Shown: positions 1 to 12,683, counted from the stretch's first letter. The stretch: 64,000 nt of DNA from Dillenia suffruticosa (GCA_033439265.1 JAVTVX010000009.1:1043609-1107608); one strand, 5' to 3'. Notes: generated by a model from the letters alone, not told the origin. Numbers and translations are program-made.

Positions 1-1114
1 GCGAGTGTGTCAGAAAGGACAAAAACAGGGTTTCTGGTCATAACTTTAGAAACAGGAGTCTCTTCGAGATTCATTTCACAGGCAATAACTCTCGTTGCTA
101 TATCCTTCAAGCACAACATATGCAGATATAATCAACATTCCTCATATAACCAAGAGGTAGAACTTCATCAACCAAACCGATGACAAGGTATTCAAGTCAA
201 ACCTTGTCTGTAAGGATTCCACAAAGTAATGCATTTGAATCAGTCAACAACACGGCATCAACTCTACGAGCAGCCATCCGACGACAAGCCTCAAAAACAG
301 TGGTGCTCTCAGGCATTGTCAAGGCCTTTGATAGCCGCAGCCGCTTCACTGTGCGCTCTCCCGTGAGTCCCCTAATCCAAACAGATATTTATCAGCTTCA
401 GTTTGACAGTCTTTCATTTGATCCATCCATGAGTGTGTCAGAGATGTACTTTCAGCATTCTTTACTGCTTATCTCAATAGACCACTAACGCATGCAGTGT
501 CAGCATCAAAAATATAAAATACCCAATAATAGACTCTTTCAAAATTACTATCATCTATTTAAAAGAAAAACCAAAGCCTTGATTTAAGTATAGCATATTT
601 TTTACCTCCCACCTGAAGTTGTGATTTAATAAAAGTGAATTCCAACAAAAATTTGTACCTCTCCTAAATCACCATCAAGAAGGAAGTAATTTTTCTTTTC
701 TTGCTTCAAAAAGTGTTTCTGAAAAGCAAACTCAACATTGATCTTATAACCTAAAACTGGAAACCATTGACCGCGAAACATAATAAAATTGTGGTTTAAT
801 AACAAAAATAAAATAAATCCCAGAATACACCCTAAAAAGGATTCAAATTTGCAAGACATAAACTCTGAAACTCCAATGAAATTGGAAATGATCCCCCGTA
901 CAACCCAATCAATGAAAGCTCATCAATAAGAATAAAATGACCTAGAGAAAACAATTAATAGCAAACAAAAGTAACCTTACATGGAACGAGAAGATTGAAA
1001 GGATTTTCGGGCCCCGTCGTTGGAGATTCCATTTTCCCACGTTTTCTTCTTTCCTTGAAACGATGGATTCGACAAGGTCAAGCTTTTCCTCGACGAACCT
1101 CCTTGACTTGTCAT
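1..1114 (-). CDS. CBSCBSPB: CBS-domain protein of the CBSCBSPB type (5' part, cut by window edge)
   Basis: Three coding exons are visible: 1114-981, 371-203 and 104-1, and the gene continues beyond position 1. Phases join cleanly (134 nt, then 169 nt, then phase 0), and each intron has GT..AG ends. The first exon encodes a Ser/Lys-rich leader (MTSQGGSSRKSLTLS...). The second encodes GERTVKRLRLSKALTMPEST and a CBS motif ending GILTDK. The third begins DIATRVIA and reaches VSKVMTRNPVFVLSDTL, the start of the next CBS unit. This order matches plant proteins with four CBS motifs and a C-terminal PB1 domain; the PB1 part lies outside the window. CBS pairs usually bind adenylate nucleotides; the role of this family is poorly known. 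The start is the first ATG that gives the conserved leader. The family is clear; which member is not. Confidence 0.85.
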
Positions 1115-1440
1115 CTCTTGAACAACAACAATCCACAAAAAAAGCAGTGTCAGAATAAAAAAATTTAGCAGTCAACATAAGGGAAAAACTCAAGAACTTA
1201 ACGAACCGTAGTAGGATTCCTCGAATTCGCCGATTAATTGCTGGAAATTCGATTGAGGAATGTGATGAGGCGTTGATTGGAGAGCCACTCGGCCGTCGGT
1301 GGTTGGCGACGGAGAAGAGGAGCCGACCGGCGACGCGCTCTTGCGGAGAGAGGGGGGAGGAGAGGAAACCCTAGAAAATGGGGGGGAGAGAGAGAATTCA
1401 AAACGAAATCTTGATTCGGAGATTCGGACACGTAAGCAAA
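1115..1440 (-). promoter_or_regulatory. 5' UTR / promoter-proximal region of the CBSCBSPB-type gene
   Basis: This stretch upstream of the 1114 start codon is GC-richer than the AT-rich DNA beyond 1440. It holds a short purine-rich run (about 1375-1395, GGGGGGAGAGAGAG on the + strand), typical of plant 5' UTRs. The open frames here lack family motifs and are probably untranslated. A leader intron is possible but not demonstrated. Confidence 0.35.
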
Positions 1441-2599
1441 TTTTTAACAGAATAATAGTTGTAGGGTTCCAATTTTAAGGGGGAAGACAAAACCTTTGAA
1501 TTTCCATCAGCTCAGTCAAATAATACTAAAAAAAAAAAATTCTTAATGACAACTTTGCCCTCCGCAAATTCAACATTCCATTGCTTGTCTAGAGGCAAAT
1601 TCGTAATTTTTTAATATAAATTATTTCTGAGTTTAAATTAACTAAATTGAGCTAAATTTTTAATGAGCTTCTATTTATAAAATAATATAATAATAATAAT
1701 AACAACAATAATAGTAAATAAAGGTATGGCCAAATCTTGGAAAAAAATGCAAGAAGATGATATCGTATCCACGCAGCACACTATATTAATTAATATTTAT
1801 ATAAAAATTTTTATATTTTTTATATTTATATATTTTTATATTTAATAAATTATTTATATTTTTAATTCTAATTTTTATTTTATGTTATTTTTTTATAATT
1901 AATGATTACGTATTTGATTATTTTATTATTTATATAAAATAATTAATATTTATATAAAAAATTTTATATTATATATTTACATATTTTTTTATATTTTCGT
2001 TTTGACATTTTGTGCCCTTTATAAGACTGGTGTGGCCCAAAATAAGGGGCATGTTTATGGATTTGAAGTTGTTCAAAGTAGTGATGTGGGAGAGTGATTG
2101 ACCCACATAAGATTTGCCCAAGGTCATTATTTTTCTCAAATTCAACTCTTTCTTTTTCTTTTTCTTTTTGTTTTCTTTTTCAAATGATTTCTATGGGACA
2201 TTTTGAAACTGCATCATTTGGTCTTTTGGGGTCATAGTCTTCATGAATACCGGTTTTTTATTTCTAAGATTTCGTTTGTAAAAAGGAAGAAAAAAAAATT
2301 GTAGTTTACGTAATATTAAACTTTTTTGACGAAAGTTTTAAGTTTGAGTTTTGAGAAGAGATAAAAAAATTATTAATGAATATGGCTCGGTCAATGAATG
2401 AGTTTATACCGACAGATAATCAATTTAGTGGGATTTGATACTAAATCTTTTAATCAAATTTCGAATTCGAAATTTAGAAATGAAAAAAAATATACTTGGA
2501 GAGTTACCCCCTAAATATGACTCTTACAAATATTTAAATCAGATTAGTAAAAAAATAGATTCCGATATACACATGTGGTGAAAAAAAAAAGAGATTTAT

Positions 2600-2765
2600 G
2601 ACCAACGTGGGTTGACTCAACTGGATGTGGAGTTAAGTTCTCTTAAACATGATCGAGATTCGATTCCCGTTAGAAGTATTGAGCCCTCATGTGTATAGAG
2701 CGTTTCCCATTGGGAGATCTGTACTCTGAAAATGAGTCATTATAGCAGTCGATCAGGATTAATTT
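2600..2765 (+). mobile_element. tRNA-derived SINE-like unit
   Basis: An A-box-like stretch (GGTTGACTCAACTGG) is followed about 35 bp later by a B-box-like GAGATTCGATTCCCG, as in tRNA-derived SINEs. The 3' end (AGTCGATCAGGATTAATTTGG) resembles the ends of the units near 13135, 27258 and 62835. No flanking duplication was established. Confidence 0.45.
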
Positions 2766-2905
2766 GGACGAAATCTCATATATCGAATAATGTCCAAGCT
2801 TAAAAAAAAAGAAGGGGGATTTATGTTATTTGGTGGAGCTATGGCCGTGTGGAATGCCGAATGGAGGCCCATCAAGGCCATGTAAAGGCCTCTTTTCTCT
2901 CTCTC

Positions 2906-2952
<47 letters not shown>

Positions 2953-3394
2953 AACAAGAAAACTCGAATTGAAAATATTTATTCAAAGAGAAATTATTTA
3001 TTTAATATGTCAAATAAGCTAGGATCTGTGTATTTCCTTTTTTTTTTTTTTGGTCTCACAACTGCCCTCCCATAGAGCAGCCTTGCTCTTGTTTGAAAAA
3101 ATAGAAATTAAAATCAATTAAAATTAAATAAAATTTTTAATATATAATTATATTAATATAATGACCATTCGATATGGAGCCACAATTAACCAAGAGGCTG
3201 ATTTCCGACACCTACGACATATTAACAATAATTTTAACCCCCCCCCCCTTTCACCTCATTACTAAGAGAACGATTTTATAAATAGTGGATGAACCTGATC
3301 ATTGTATTAGTAATTTTATAGTGATCGTTGGATATGGTGCCCTCCCATAGAGGACCACTTTCGTAAAAATATGGCCGTTCGATATGTTGCCAAG

Positions 3395-3397
3395 ATG

Positions 3398-3443
<46 letters not shown>

Positions 3444-3460
3444 GAGAGAGGGAGAGAAAC
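3395..3460. repeat. GA microsatellite
   Basis: About 55 bp of AG dinucleotides interrupted by GGG. On the opposite strand a CT tract sits at about 2917-2950. Confidence 0.9.
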
Positions 3461-4166
3461 TCAGATTAAGCAAATGAGACATAAGAAAATTATGAGGCAT
3501 AGATAATTATTTTTTCCCCAAGTAAATATGTTCTTTTATCTTGTAATAATTTGAAATAGACCATCTAAATGAGCCGGCTTGATTGATTTTAGGAGTAAAA
3601 TTTGAGAATGACACGAGATTAATATTTTATTTCAATGAATTATAACTCAACTGATATTATTTTTTAATTAAATATCTTGAGTTTGACTCCATGACGTTGC
3701 AAAACTCATGAGACTGGGAATTTCTTTATGGTGGTACAAAGCAGTGTGCAAAGCACAAGCTCCAAAAGCAAAAACCAAGGAATGGGCTCATGCCGGCACA
3801 AATTGAGAAGATTCGAAACCCAAGTACACAGTCTTAATACCATATGCCATCTGATTCATTACTTTTATATATATATATATATATATTATAGTAATTGATA
3901 TCCGAAATCATATTTCTGTAATGACCTATTTAGGGAACTAGTTTTCTAATATAATTTATTCTATATCTAAATCGTGAGTTGAATTTAAAATCTTAGTTAA
4001 GAGATTTAATGTTATATCTAATTAGGTCAACTGATGGGTTCTGATTCATTACTTCAAAGCAAAGCAAAGAGATCTAACTTTAAACACCTAACAAACACAA
4101 CAATTTTCATCACCCCATTTGAAACACAAAGCTCTAAAACTTGTAGAGAGTGAAGTAGGTTCAGAG

Positions 4167-4376
4167 ATGGTGGATTGGGCTCCAATATTGTTGGGGTTAC
4201 TATTGTTCATACTACTCACACCAGGATTACTATTCCAGGTACCTGGCAACCATGGACGTGTAGAATTTGGGAGCTTTCAGACCAATGGGAAGGCCATCGT
4301 TGTTCACACTCTCATCTTCTTCACCATTTTCACTATCCTCATTTTGGCTGTTGGTGTCCACATTTATACCGGTTGA
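4167..4376 (+). CDS. DUF3339 small membrane protein (copy 1)
   Basis: Encodes 69 residues beginning MVDWAPILLGLLLFILLTPG and ending VGVHIYTG. An ATG 16 codons upstream (4119) is in frame, but the MVDWAP start matches the usual length and start of plant DUF3339 proteins (about 70 aa), so 4167 is preferred. Two hydrophobic segments (about residues 5-25 and 43-66) flank a short polar loop (PGNHGRVEFGSFQTNGKA), so a two-pass membrane protein is expected. The biochemical role of the family is unknown. A paralogue lies 0.9 kb away in the opposite orientation (5293-5502), with matching WGP/WAP, LTPG, Q(V/L)PG and GVH(I/V)(Y/F)TG motifs. Confidence 0.85.
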   Translation: MVDWAPILLGLLLFILLTPGLLFQVPGNHGRVEFGSFQTNGKAIVVHTLIFFTIFTILILAVGVHIYTG

Positions 4377-4675
4377 GTTGCTACCTTAAATCTTTCCGAC
4401 ATGTTTTCATTGTCCTCCCATGTTTGACACTAGTGTTGCGGTCCTCTTTTATTTGTACTACTATTCTTTTCACATTTTGGTTCATGCTTAGTATAGATCT
4501 CTTTTCACATTTTGAAGAATAGCTTTTTTGCTTGTATAATTGGGAATTTATGTATTGGTTTAAATCCTCAATCAATCAAAGATCATGAAAATCATAAAAT
4601 TATATATGCCCACAAAAATTTGAAATATCAAAAAAGACATAAAAAAAAGAGTTCTTTACGGATCAGATGCCTCAC

Positions 4676-4702
4676 AAAAATATCTCTCTCTCTCTCTCTC
4701 TC
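4676..4702. repeat. CT microsatellite
   Basis: A pure TC run between the two DUF3339 genes. Confidence 0.9.
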
Positions 4703-5292
4703 CCCGTGTGGGTTGCTGTCTTGTCTTGGTTATGGTAATGCCTAGATGATACACCCAGGTTTTAAAGTGAACAATTTTATGTCTGTTCTTGTCTCCTAGA
4801 ATATGACGCAAGTCAAGGAAAAAGATAATGCATGCATCCAATCCAGTCGTGGGTTTTCGTTCATTTCCTTACCTTGAACTGAAGAGATTTATGACTTGAC
4901 TCAACTATCAAAGACGATTAAAGCATTTGCCCTGCCCAGCATTGTTTGCAGCATAAAGTGGTACATATCAAAATCAATCCAATGATGCCATTGATCAGTC
5001 TAAGATTGAATCAAGTCTTTAAGACTCGCAAGCACTTTCACAAATTCATAGAACTAAAGGTTTGGGACTTGGGTAATGCACTCAATTGGATGGTCGAGAA
5101 GAGAGGAGAAAAGCCAGGCCCATTACATGACATCACAGATCATAGATCATAGATTCAAACCAACCTAAAATGCAAGCATAAATCATACAAACATAGTGTA
5201 CCCACCAATAATATGTCCCAAAATGCTAAAACCATCGAATTAAAATTACAGACACATTTAAAAGGAAACAAATATGTGAGAGAGAGAGAGAG

Positions 5293-5502
5293 CTATCCAG
5301 TGAAGACATGAACACCAATAGCAACGAGAAATATAGTGATGAGACCAAAGTAAATGATGGTGTGGACAAGAATGGAAGCACCACTGGTATGCATATTGTT
5401 GAACTCGATCACTCTATTTTTACCAGGCAGCTGAAATATCAGTCCTGGAGTCAACACCACAAACAACGCCACTGCTACTAGCACAGGTCCCCAATCCGCC
5501 AT
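5293..5502 (-). CDS. DUF3339 small membrane protein (copy 2)
   Basis: Encodes 69 residues beginning MADWGPVLVAVALFVVLTPG and ending IGVHVFTG, with two predicted membrane helices (about residues 5-24 and 43-66) around a polar loop. Length, start and end match the DUF3339 family. It faces the copy at 4167-4376 tail to tail, so the pair probably arose by inverted duplication; the proteins have clearly diverged. A GA run (5279-5292) directly follows the stop codon. A CT/GA-rich stretch at 5515-5550 precedes the gene and is likely its 5' UTR. No function is known for the family. Confidence 0.87.
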   Translation of the reverse strand: MADWGPVLVAVALFVVLTPGLIFQLPGKNRVIEFNNMHTSGASILVHTIIYFGLITIFLVAIGVHVFTG

Positions 5503-8500
5503 GAGTGAAGATTAAGTGAGAAAGAGAGATGGGGGTGGGTGGGATGAAGATAGGGTATGGTATGGTTTGGCAGGGGAGTAAGATTGAAGATGGAGACCTT
5601 GAGAGGCAGAGTAAATTCTAAAGAAAGACTCATCAATATCGAGGCACATCTCGAGAGATGGAGTCTACCTTCACATTTTAATGTCTCCATGTGCTTCAAT
5701 CCAATGAAACCCATGTTTTGAGTAATTATGTTTTCTATTAAAAGAGTTTGCAACTAAATTAAATCTCATATTATTTAAAATAAATTAATCAGATAATATA
5801 AATATCGATTATTAAAAATTAAAAAATAAATTAATATTTTTTTTAATTTGAAATATTATATATTTTAAATGAGAAAGCAGGGAGAGTATCTCACATATAG
5901 TGAAATAGAAAATATATTGTAGGACTTTGAAGGGCTAACATGCCTCAAGTCGTAAATATCACTCACCAAGGAAACCACATATTTACGCTAAGAGGAAATA
6001 GCAACACTGGTCACTACATCTCTGTTTTTATTTAAAAAAAATTGAAACCCTGACAAAATTAAAATTTAGAATATCTGCGATGACATTTGCATCTAATCCT
6101 AAAATGCAAATTAAAAAAAAAAACCCCCTAGACTCTTCATCTCATAGGAGTATATTTTTTTTATTACACAATAATTCGAATCTTGAATTTTAGGGTTAGA
6201 GAAGGGGATTGTGATCATCAGACTATCCCATTGGGACCATAGGAGTGCTTTTTTGAGTATATTTTTTTTGAGTATATTTTTTTGGAAACATTTGGATAGC
6301 ATACAGTAATCACGTTATATCTGATTAAATCCGATTCAAATCGAATTATTCTTTTAAGTGGACAAAACTCTTCTCGCGTCTGTTTTCTCTATAAACAAAA
6401 TTCAAATATGAAATCTTGTTTAAAAGTTATCAATGTCCGATAACTGAACTAAATAGACGTCGGTTAATTAATCACAATAAGTATTAATCAGGTTAGATTG
6501 AATTGGTCTTTTAAATATAGGAGTTTTGAAAATTATAGAAATACACGGGTGATGAAAATTCGAATATTTAATCTCAAAAAAAAATATTTAAGTAAAAATT
6601 TTTTTATCAATCAAATGTCGTTATAAAAACGAACTGAACCGGATTTAATCTGGGTTTTTAGAGAATATTTATAAATCGAATTCAGAGTTCGTCTCATCCC
6701 AAAATATCAAGTCTAAGAATATTTATTACTTTACATCATATCTTACAAATCTATCTCCTAAAATATGAAATTTTTGACACCAAAAGTCTCTAAGGCAATT
6801 AAAAGCTGCATAACTATGGTGGGTTGCCATATCTAATCTAGGGGTTATCGATAAGACTTGCCTGTGGAGATGAATTTAGCTGGGCAATGGCTTTCGTGTC
6901 CCTAAAAGAATTGACAGAGCTTCCTTTTGAAGGAAAATTTCTCCACCTCAGTCCCATCTTGATGTGAAAAAAAAAAAAAAAAAAAAAAAGTGAATTGAAT
7001 TATGAGTGGATCACCCCTTTGCCTATGGACAAATATAAAAAAATATATATATATATATAAGATTTTAATAATTTATTATTTTAACTAAATTATTATAGAA
7101 GATTGATTTTATATAAAAAAATTCATTACTATAAATGTGAAAATATAAAAAAAATGAATATTTTTAAAATTAAATTACAATCAAATCATGATTAATTTAT
7201 TTAAATATTAATATTTTTAACAGAAAAGAGAAAATAACCCTAATAAAATCATTATTAATTTGAACCCATTAGCATGAATATTTATGATGGATAATTACGA
7301 TTTTAATCTTTAATACCAAGCATCATTGAAATTAAGTTGATTACTTTTTTTAAATTATGAAATAAATTATTACTATAGAAGGGTATAAAAGAGATTCTAT
7401 TATTAAGTTTTAAACTGATATTTATATTTCACCATCGATCCCAATTAGAGAATAAGTCCTGAGATTCAAAGAGTTTTCAATAGATTAGATTAGCATCAAT
7501 CACTTCTAATTATAGGGATTCACACTCAAATATGTTGGCTTTGCTGGTCTTTTAGTGTTGTTACTCGCCGATAAGGTTTGCTGTGAAGAAGTCCTTAAGA
7601 GAACAGATTAATAGTATAAATCTCTGTTCTTAATTTGATAATTTCATATTTAAATTCGTGTAAAACAAAAAAAGATTGGTGATGAAGAGGGTTCCTGTGC
7701 TCTTTCATTATTGCTATCGAATTACCAAACTCTTTTGACTTGAGTAATCAGGTATTTTACGTTGTTAATTAGAAATTTTAAGTTTGAATTTGAAAATAAC
7801 GAAAAATGATTTAAAAAAGTCAAACTCTAACTCTAAATAGATCTCATAATATTCAAATCTGATTAATTAAATAAATCTCGTATATTTGTGGTCAAATATC
7901 CACCGAACGATAATAATTACTACGGCTGATGTTAGCCAAACGTGCTTTTGTCATCTTGAGCTTTGTCCCCTTAGTCCTGAAAAGACATTATCATCGTATC
8001 CCACAACTTTTAATGTGTGTCCTAGGTTTCCGCCACTATAACATAAGTGCACCACTCACTGGGATTTATTTTCCCCATTTTCTTTTTTTTTCTCCTATCT
8101 TCCGTTCGATATTTAAAATTTTATTTTAATTATTTTAGATTGATCGAATCTCTCGATATCTATTTTTTTCACTTTCATCCCAAATCAAGTCCTAAAAATA
8201 ATAAAATGATACGAACCTCTTGACCAGCTGCACGGACCAATGTTGGTTTTCCCATCTTCACTTCCAAGCATATTTTACTTTTCATTCTTTATATCCTCGG
8301 TGTATGTTAAGGAAATCTATTAATAAAAATTTATTTATGCAACAAGAATTTAAATTTTTATTTAGTTTGTATTTAAAAATTGAAATTAAATTTAGAATAA
8401 AAAATTTTGAAAATGAATTTTAAAAATTTATGGGTATATTAATTCAAACAAATTTCAGGCTATGATGTTAGTCAAGATGCAACTATGACACCTACCACCA

Positions 8501-9454
8501 CATTGTGCATGAATAAAGGGAGGAAAACATGGGAAGAATATGCAAATTGCATTCAAGGTTGGCATGATTTAGGTTGGCAAACCCATGTACGTCCTATCAA
8601 ACCCCAGAAAGATGAAGTGACTCAACCTGGTAGAGGATGGGGGTCCTGGTCTCTCTCTTAGGGCACCAGCAAAAGATTTTTCATCCCTCCGAAAAGGTAT
8701 TCCCATCCTTTCTTCCCAATAAAATAAAATAAAAGATTTTTCAATCTGTATTTTTCACGTGTCAACTTCTCAAAGCCAAGAGAGATTAGTGATGTCAACT
8801 CATATCCTTTTCTCGACAAAAAACTCAATTGGCCGAAATGAAAATAAGAATAGGATGAGAAATCAAATATGCTAATGACAATAGGAGACACATTTTTTTT
8901 TATTTAATTTGAAAAATATTTTGACTGATTCAAAATTATTTAAATTTAAAAATTTTGAACTTATTTACGGATATGAATTGTCTAAGTAAAATTAGGTCTA
9001 TTTTCTTTTTGATTCATTTGGTTTAATACAGTATTAGAGGTTGTTTGGTTAAAAAGAATAGAGATCAAGAATCAGATTGAAATGTATATGAGTTGTTTCG
9101 ATTAATGGAATGAAAATGAACATTTTGGAATGAAATCCCAGAGGGTTTGTGAAATCTAAATAAAATATGGATTTTACGAATCTCATATCAAAATTTTTTA
9201 TTCTGAATCCAATTCTGATTCTCGAATACGAACCAAACGGTCCTTTATTCTGTATATAAATTTTTCACATCATTATGAGCTCATTGCATTTGCATGGACT
9301 TCTTTAGTACATAAAATTGTTCATGTATTTATACCCCTTTCATATGTTAAAGGACGTGCGTGTTCAACAAGACATTCTAACAAAATTTCCCCTCTAACCT
9401 CATCTTTCTAAATTCTACATACTAAAACAATTGAATTTGTGTTGGATACAGAAA
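5503..9454. other. Intergenic region before the MADS gene
   Basis: No convincing coding region in about 3.9 kb. It contains a dispersed-repeat copy at about 6300-6470, a run of about 24 A at 6966-6989, AT-rich DNA at 7020-7260 and a MITE-like unit at 9037-9245. Open frames of 60-80 codons are unsupported by motifs. Confidence 0.65.
9037..9245. mobile_element. MITE-like element with imperfect terminal inverted repeats
   Basis: The left end (GAGGTTGTTTGGTTAAAAAG) and the complement of the right end (GGACCGTTTGGTTCGTATTC) share GTTTGGTT, and both continue into GAATCAGA-type sequence. About 205 bp long with no coding capacity. The GTTTGGTT core is common in PIF/Harbinger-like MITE ends; TTA precedes the left end, but the right-hand duplication is imperfect. 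It lies 0.2 kb upstream of the MADS start codon. Confidence 0.5.
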
Positions 9455-9678
9455 ATGGGAAGAGGGAAAGTAGAGTTGAAGAGGATAGAGAATCCAACAA
9501 ATAGGCAAGTGAGCTTCTCCAAGAGGAAAAATGGCCTTCTCAAGAAAGCCTTTGAGTTGTCTATTCTCTGCGATGCCGAGGTTGCTCTTGTCATCTTTTC
9601 TCCTTCCGGCAAAACTTACAACTTCTCTAGCGATGAGTAATCATATATCTCTCTCTTCTTCTCTTCATGTTCATATGT

Positions 9679-9711
<33 letters not shown>

Positions 9712-9942
9712 GATGTAAAAACGTAGGAGACTTAGATCAATTTTTGTTAATGAAATGTAAAATTTGAATGCAGCATTGATAAGACAATTTCAAAGTACCG
9801 GAGGGAGACTGGCTTGACAAATTCCCATTGCCTTCGCCATAGAGCAATGGAGGTATTTTTCGTAATCCCAATTTATTATTTTTTTTCCTAATTGTCTCTC
9901 ATACTTTTGTCATCATGGCAAAGCATAATCTCATACATTCTA

Positions 9943-9983
<41 letters not shown>

Positions 9984-11486
9984 TTCTCTCTCTCCCACTT
10001 GTTGTAATCTGTAAATTATAGTTTTGGAGGACTGAAATGGATGATTTGAAGAAATCAATTGTCAAATTGGAGGCAAAACTCAAGTATGTAACTTGCACCC
10101 AGTTTTCATTTTTTTCCTTTCTTTTGTTTCTTGGTTAGCAATGATGGTTTAGAAAAACACACAAGTAGACCCACAAATTGTTTTTTCTTGGTGCTTTCTC
10201 CAGACATTGTGCTGGTGAAGATCTGATGATGTTGGGCTTGAAAGAATTAAAAGAATTGGAGAGGCAGCTTAAGACCGGTGTCGAAAGGGTTCGCTCTAGA
10301 AAGGTGTTTCATTTCGCACATAAATAATCCTAAAACTTTGAAATTAGAGATAGTAATTCTCATACATTTTTCGACGTTTTCGATATTTTCTATTTCTGAA
10401 TCATAAATATAAAATTTTATTCTATTTTACTCGTAATATTTTTCAATTAGGACAACGTAGATTCAATCATTATATCAAGAATTACTATTTTGATCATTGC
10501 CAATCACCATGTGACTTTGAATTGTAATTTGTGCATGTATTTCTTTTTTAAACAGAGACAGATTATTGCAGAGAGCATCACCTTTCTGAAGAAGAGGGTG
10601 AGGTTCTAACCATATAGTCGTAACCATGTAATGCTTAGTTGGAGACTAATGATAGATGGATTTTGTGTAATGCAGCACAGAGAACTGCAAGAGGAGAACC
10701 TTCATCTCCAACAGAGAGTGAGAATTTTATAAGAACTTCATGCTCCGAGGATTCATACCTAAGGAAAGTGGGGTATTTACCCCAAAAAGTAGGGGCAAGG
10801 GTTACCCTACATGGGGGTAAAATACAGAGAGGGGAAGAACAAAAAACGAAATGAATAATAATATAAAACATAAAAAAAAAAAAAAAATCATTTTCCTCCT
10901 TTTTGATAGATTTTCTCTCTCCAAAATCCAAAATAGGCAAAAAAATATTATGAAAAAAAATAAAATTCTCCTTATTCAATTAGTGGAAAGAATAATTTAT
11001 AAAAATTTTTCTACGCTAATATTTTCTATTTCTGACATATTTTTCATTTTTGAAATATCTCAACATGCTGAATTAATTAATATTTATATAAAAATTTTAA
11101 AAAAAATTATTTACTTATTTAATTATAATTATAATTTTTATTTTCTATTTTTTTTTTTGTAATTAATAATCACATATTTGATCATTTTAGATTTTTATAA
11201 TAAAAATTTAATATTTATATAAAAATTCTTATATTTTTTATATTTATATATCTTTGATATTTTGTTTCATTAATTCTTACAAAATATCATTTTTTTCGTA
11301 TCGTTTCAAATCCTTTTCTGTTTCCCCATTTCCATGCAACCTGGGGTACTCATAAATTTGGATGCTTGTGTATTGAAATTTTGTTTCATTGGATATATTG
11401 AGGTGAAGTTGCTGGAGTCAAGCGAGGCCAACTTAAGCTCTAAAGTCTACAGAATGGACCCAAATGATGCATTCCAAAGGTACTAA
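9455..11486 (+). CDS. MIKC-type MADS-box transcription factor, TM8-like
   Basis: Seven exons: 9455-9636, 9774-9852, 10022-10083, 10204-10303, 10556-10597, 10676-10717 and 11403-11486. The first six measure 182, 79, 62, 100, 42 and 42 nt, a classic MIKC pattern, and all phases join with GT..AG introns. The 196-aa product starts [20 protein letters not shown] and has a full MADS domain (about 1-60), an I region, a K domain with regular hydrophobic spacing ([20 protein letters not shown]) and a very short C-terminus. MIKC proteins bind CArG-box DNA as dimers in the nucleus. The LERQLK.GVER(V/I)RSRK stretch and WR(T/S)E..(D/E)L recall the TM8/ERAF17 clade; AGL6-like is a weaker alternative. The 3' end is uncertain: a donor at 11480 joined to an acceptor near 11552 would also stop within three codons. 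A GA tract in intron 1 and CT tracts in intron 2 lie close to splice sites. Confidence 0.85.
9680..9709. repeat. GA microsatellite in MADS intron 1
   Basis: A pure GA run between exons 1 and 2. Confidence 0.9.
9941..9994. repeat. CT microsatellite in MADS intron 2
   Basis: CT run with a few interruptions, ending about 27 bp before the exon 3 acceptor, so it forms or extends the pyrimidine tract. Confidence 0.85.
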
Positions 11487-12624
11487 TTTTGGATCCTAAT
11501 GACTGCAAATTTTTGGGTGCTTGCAGAAGATATTCTAAATAGTGAAATGCAGGCTTCTGTAGGATGGAATTGATGGTTCCCTTTATGAAGTGTTCATCTT
11601 CATGGGCTACTTCCATTCTATGAATGGTTGGAAACTGTCTTGTCTTCCATTGGAGTATCATATCTACAAATGTAATGCTTGTCGATGTGATTTACATGGA
11701 CATACATGGGAAATATCTCTTGTGTGTTCAAAGAAAACCTTGTACACTGTCGATAAGCAGTAACTTAATCGGTATCATTTTTCGTTTTTTAAAAATTTCA
11801 AGTTTGAGTTTTTTTTTTTTTTTGGTGTACCAAAAAAAGAAAACCTCATACAACTCCTTTATGTGTTGTTTGGGAGTTTAGTAAGGGAGAGAAGGAGAGG
11901 GTTCATGGCAGAAGGGAAGGGAAGGGGATGAGAGGAGAGGGGAGGGGATTCTGTCGTTTCAATGGTAAAATTTTAGTGAAAGGAATTGGAGATAAATTTA
12001 ATATATTTTTAATTTTCTATTAAAATCTAAATCCCTCCCTTTGAAATTGTCCCAAATCAGAAGTAACAAGTTTTTTATAGAGTTGAATGGATTATACCTT
12101 ACCAATTTTTTTTTTTTTTTGCAAAATATTAAATATATAATACTTTTTTGTGTACTTAAATACCAGTATCCAAAAATCCAACTAATCGAGTGACATCGAG
12201 ACCAGCTCTCCCAACTCCTATTTTTTCATCCCCAATACTCGGAGTTGAGTTCTTGATTAAGAAAATTTAATATTCGATTACTAAATTCCCACGAATCGTT
12301 GGCATTAAATATATAATTGCATTGAAAAAAAATCCAAAATTATAGAGAATTTTTATTTATTTATGAAGGAGCTGAGGGGTGTATATGTATTTATCCCAAA
12401 ATACAAACTGCCAATGAGACAAGTGGGAACCGATGGACATATATTTGCACCAAAGGAGTCTGATCTACACCCAGATGCCGAAGGAAAGATGTGAGCTTTG
12501 TACCCAAATATACCTTAAAAAAAAAATTAAAATGATCTACAGAGTAAACTAATTCCAGATCTAACCTATATTTATTATGGATTGAATCCGTAACAGGGCC
12601 ACGTGACATGCTGTGAATAGGGTA

Positions 12625-12667
12625 GCGTCTTGAAGATGTGACAGACCATATTGCATCTTCAAGACGC
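12625..12667. repeat. Perfect 14-bp inverted repeat (hairpin 1)
   Basis: GCGTCTTGAAGATG at 12625-12638 is exactly complementary to CATCTTCAAGACGC at 12654-12667, with a 15-nt loop. Confidence 0.85.
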
Positions 12668-12683
12668 AACACAGAGTGTCGCA

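Larger units (their letters stand above)
1441..4166. other. Intergenic, AT-rich, with repeats
   Basis: No credible gene. About 1620-2000 is AT-rich low-complexity DNA. A SINE-like unit lies near 2600-2765, CT/GA microsatellites at about 2917-2950 and 3400-3455, a TA run near 3868-3886, and a copy of the dispersed repeat at about 3888-4040. Open frames over the CT/GA runs encode only Ser-Leu or Glu-Arg repeats. Confidence 0.7.

Noticed and set aside
180-488. 102-codon plus-strand frame
   Set aside because: It is the antisense of exon 2 of the CBSCBSPB-type gene, whose minus-strand translation has clear CBS motifs.
2759-3075. Frames encoding Ser-Leu or Glu-Arg runs
   Set aside because: They are translations of CT/GA microsatellites; the same applies to frames near 3276, 35030, 49135, 52743 and 30292.
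6781-6990. Possible processed retrocopy ending in a run of 24 A
   Set aside because: No coding similarity and no flanking duplication could be seen, so the A run alone is insufficient.
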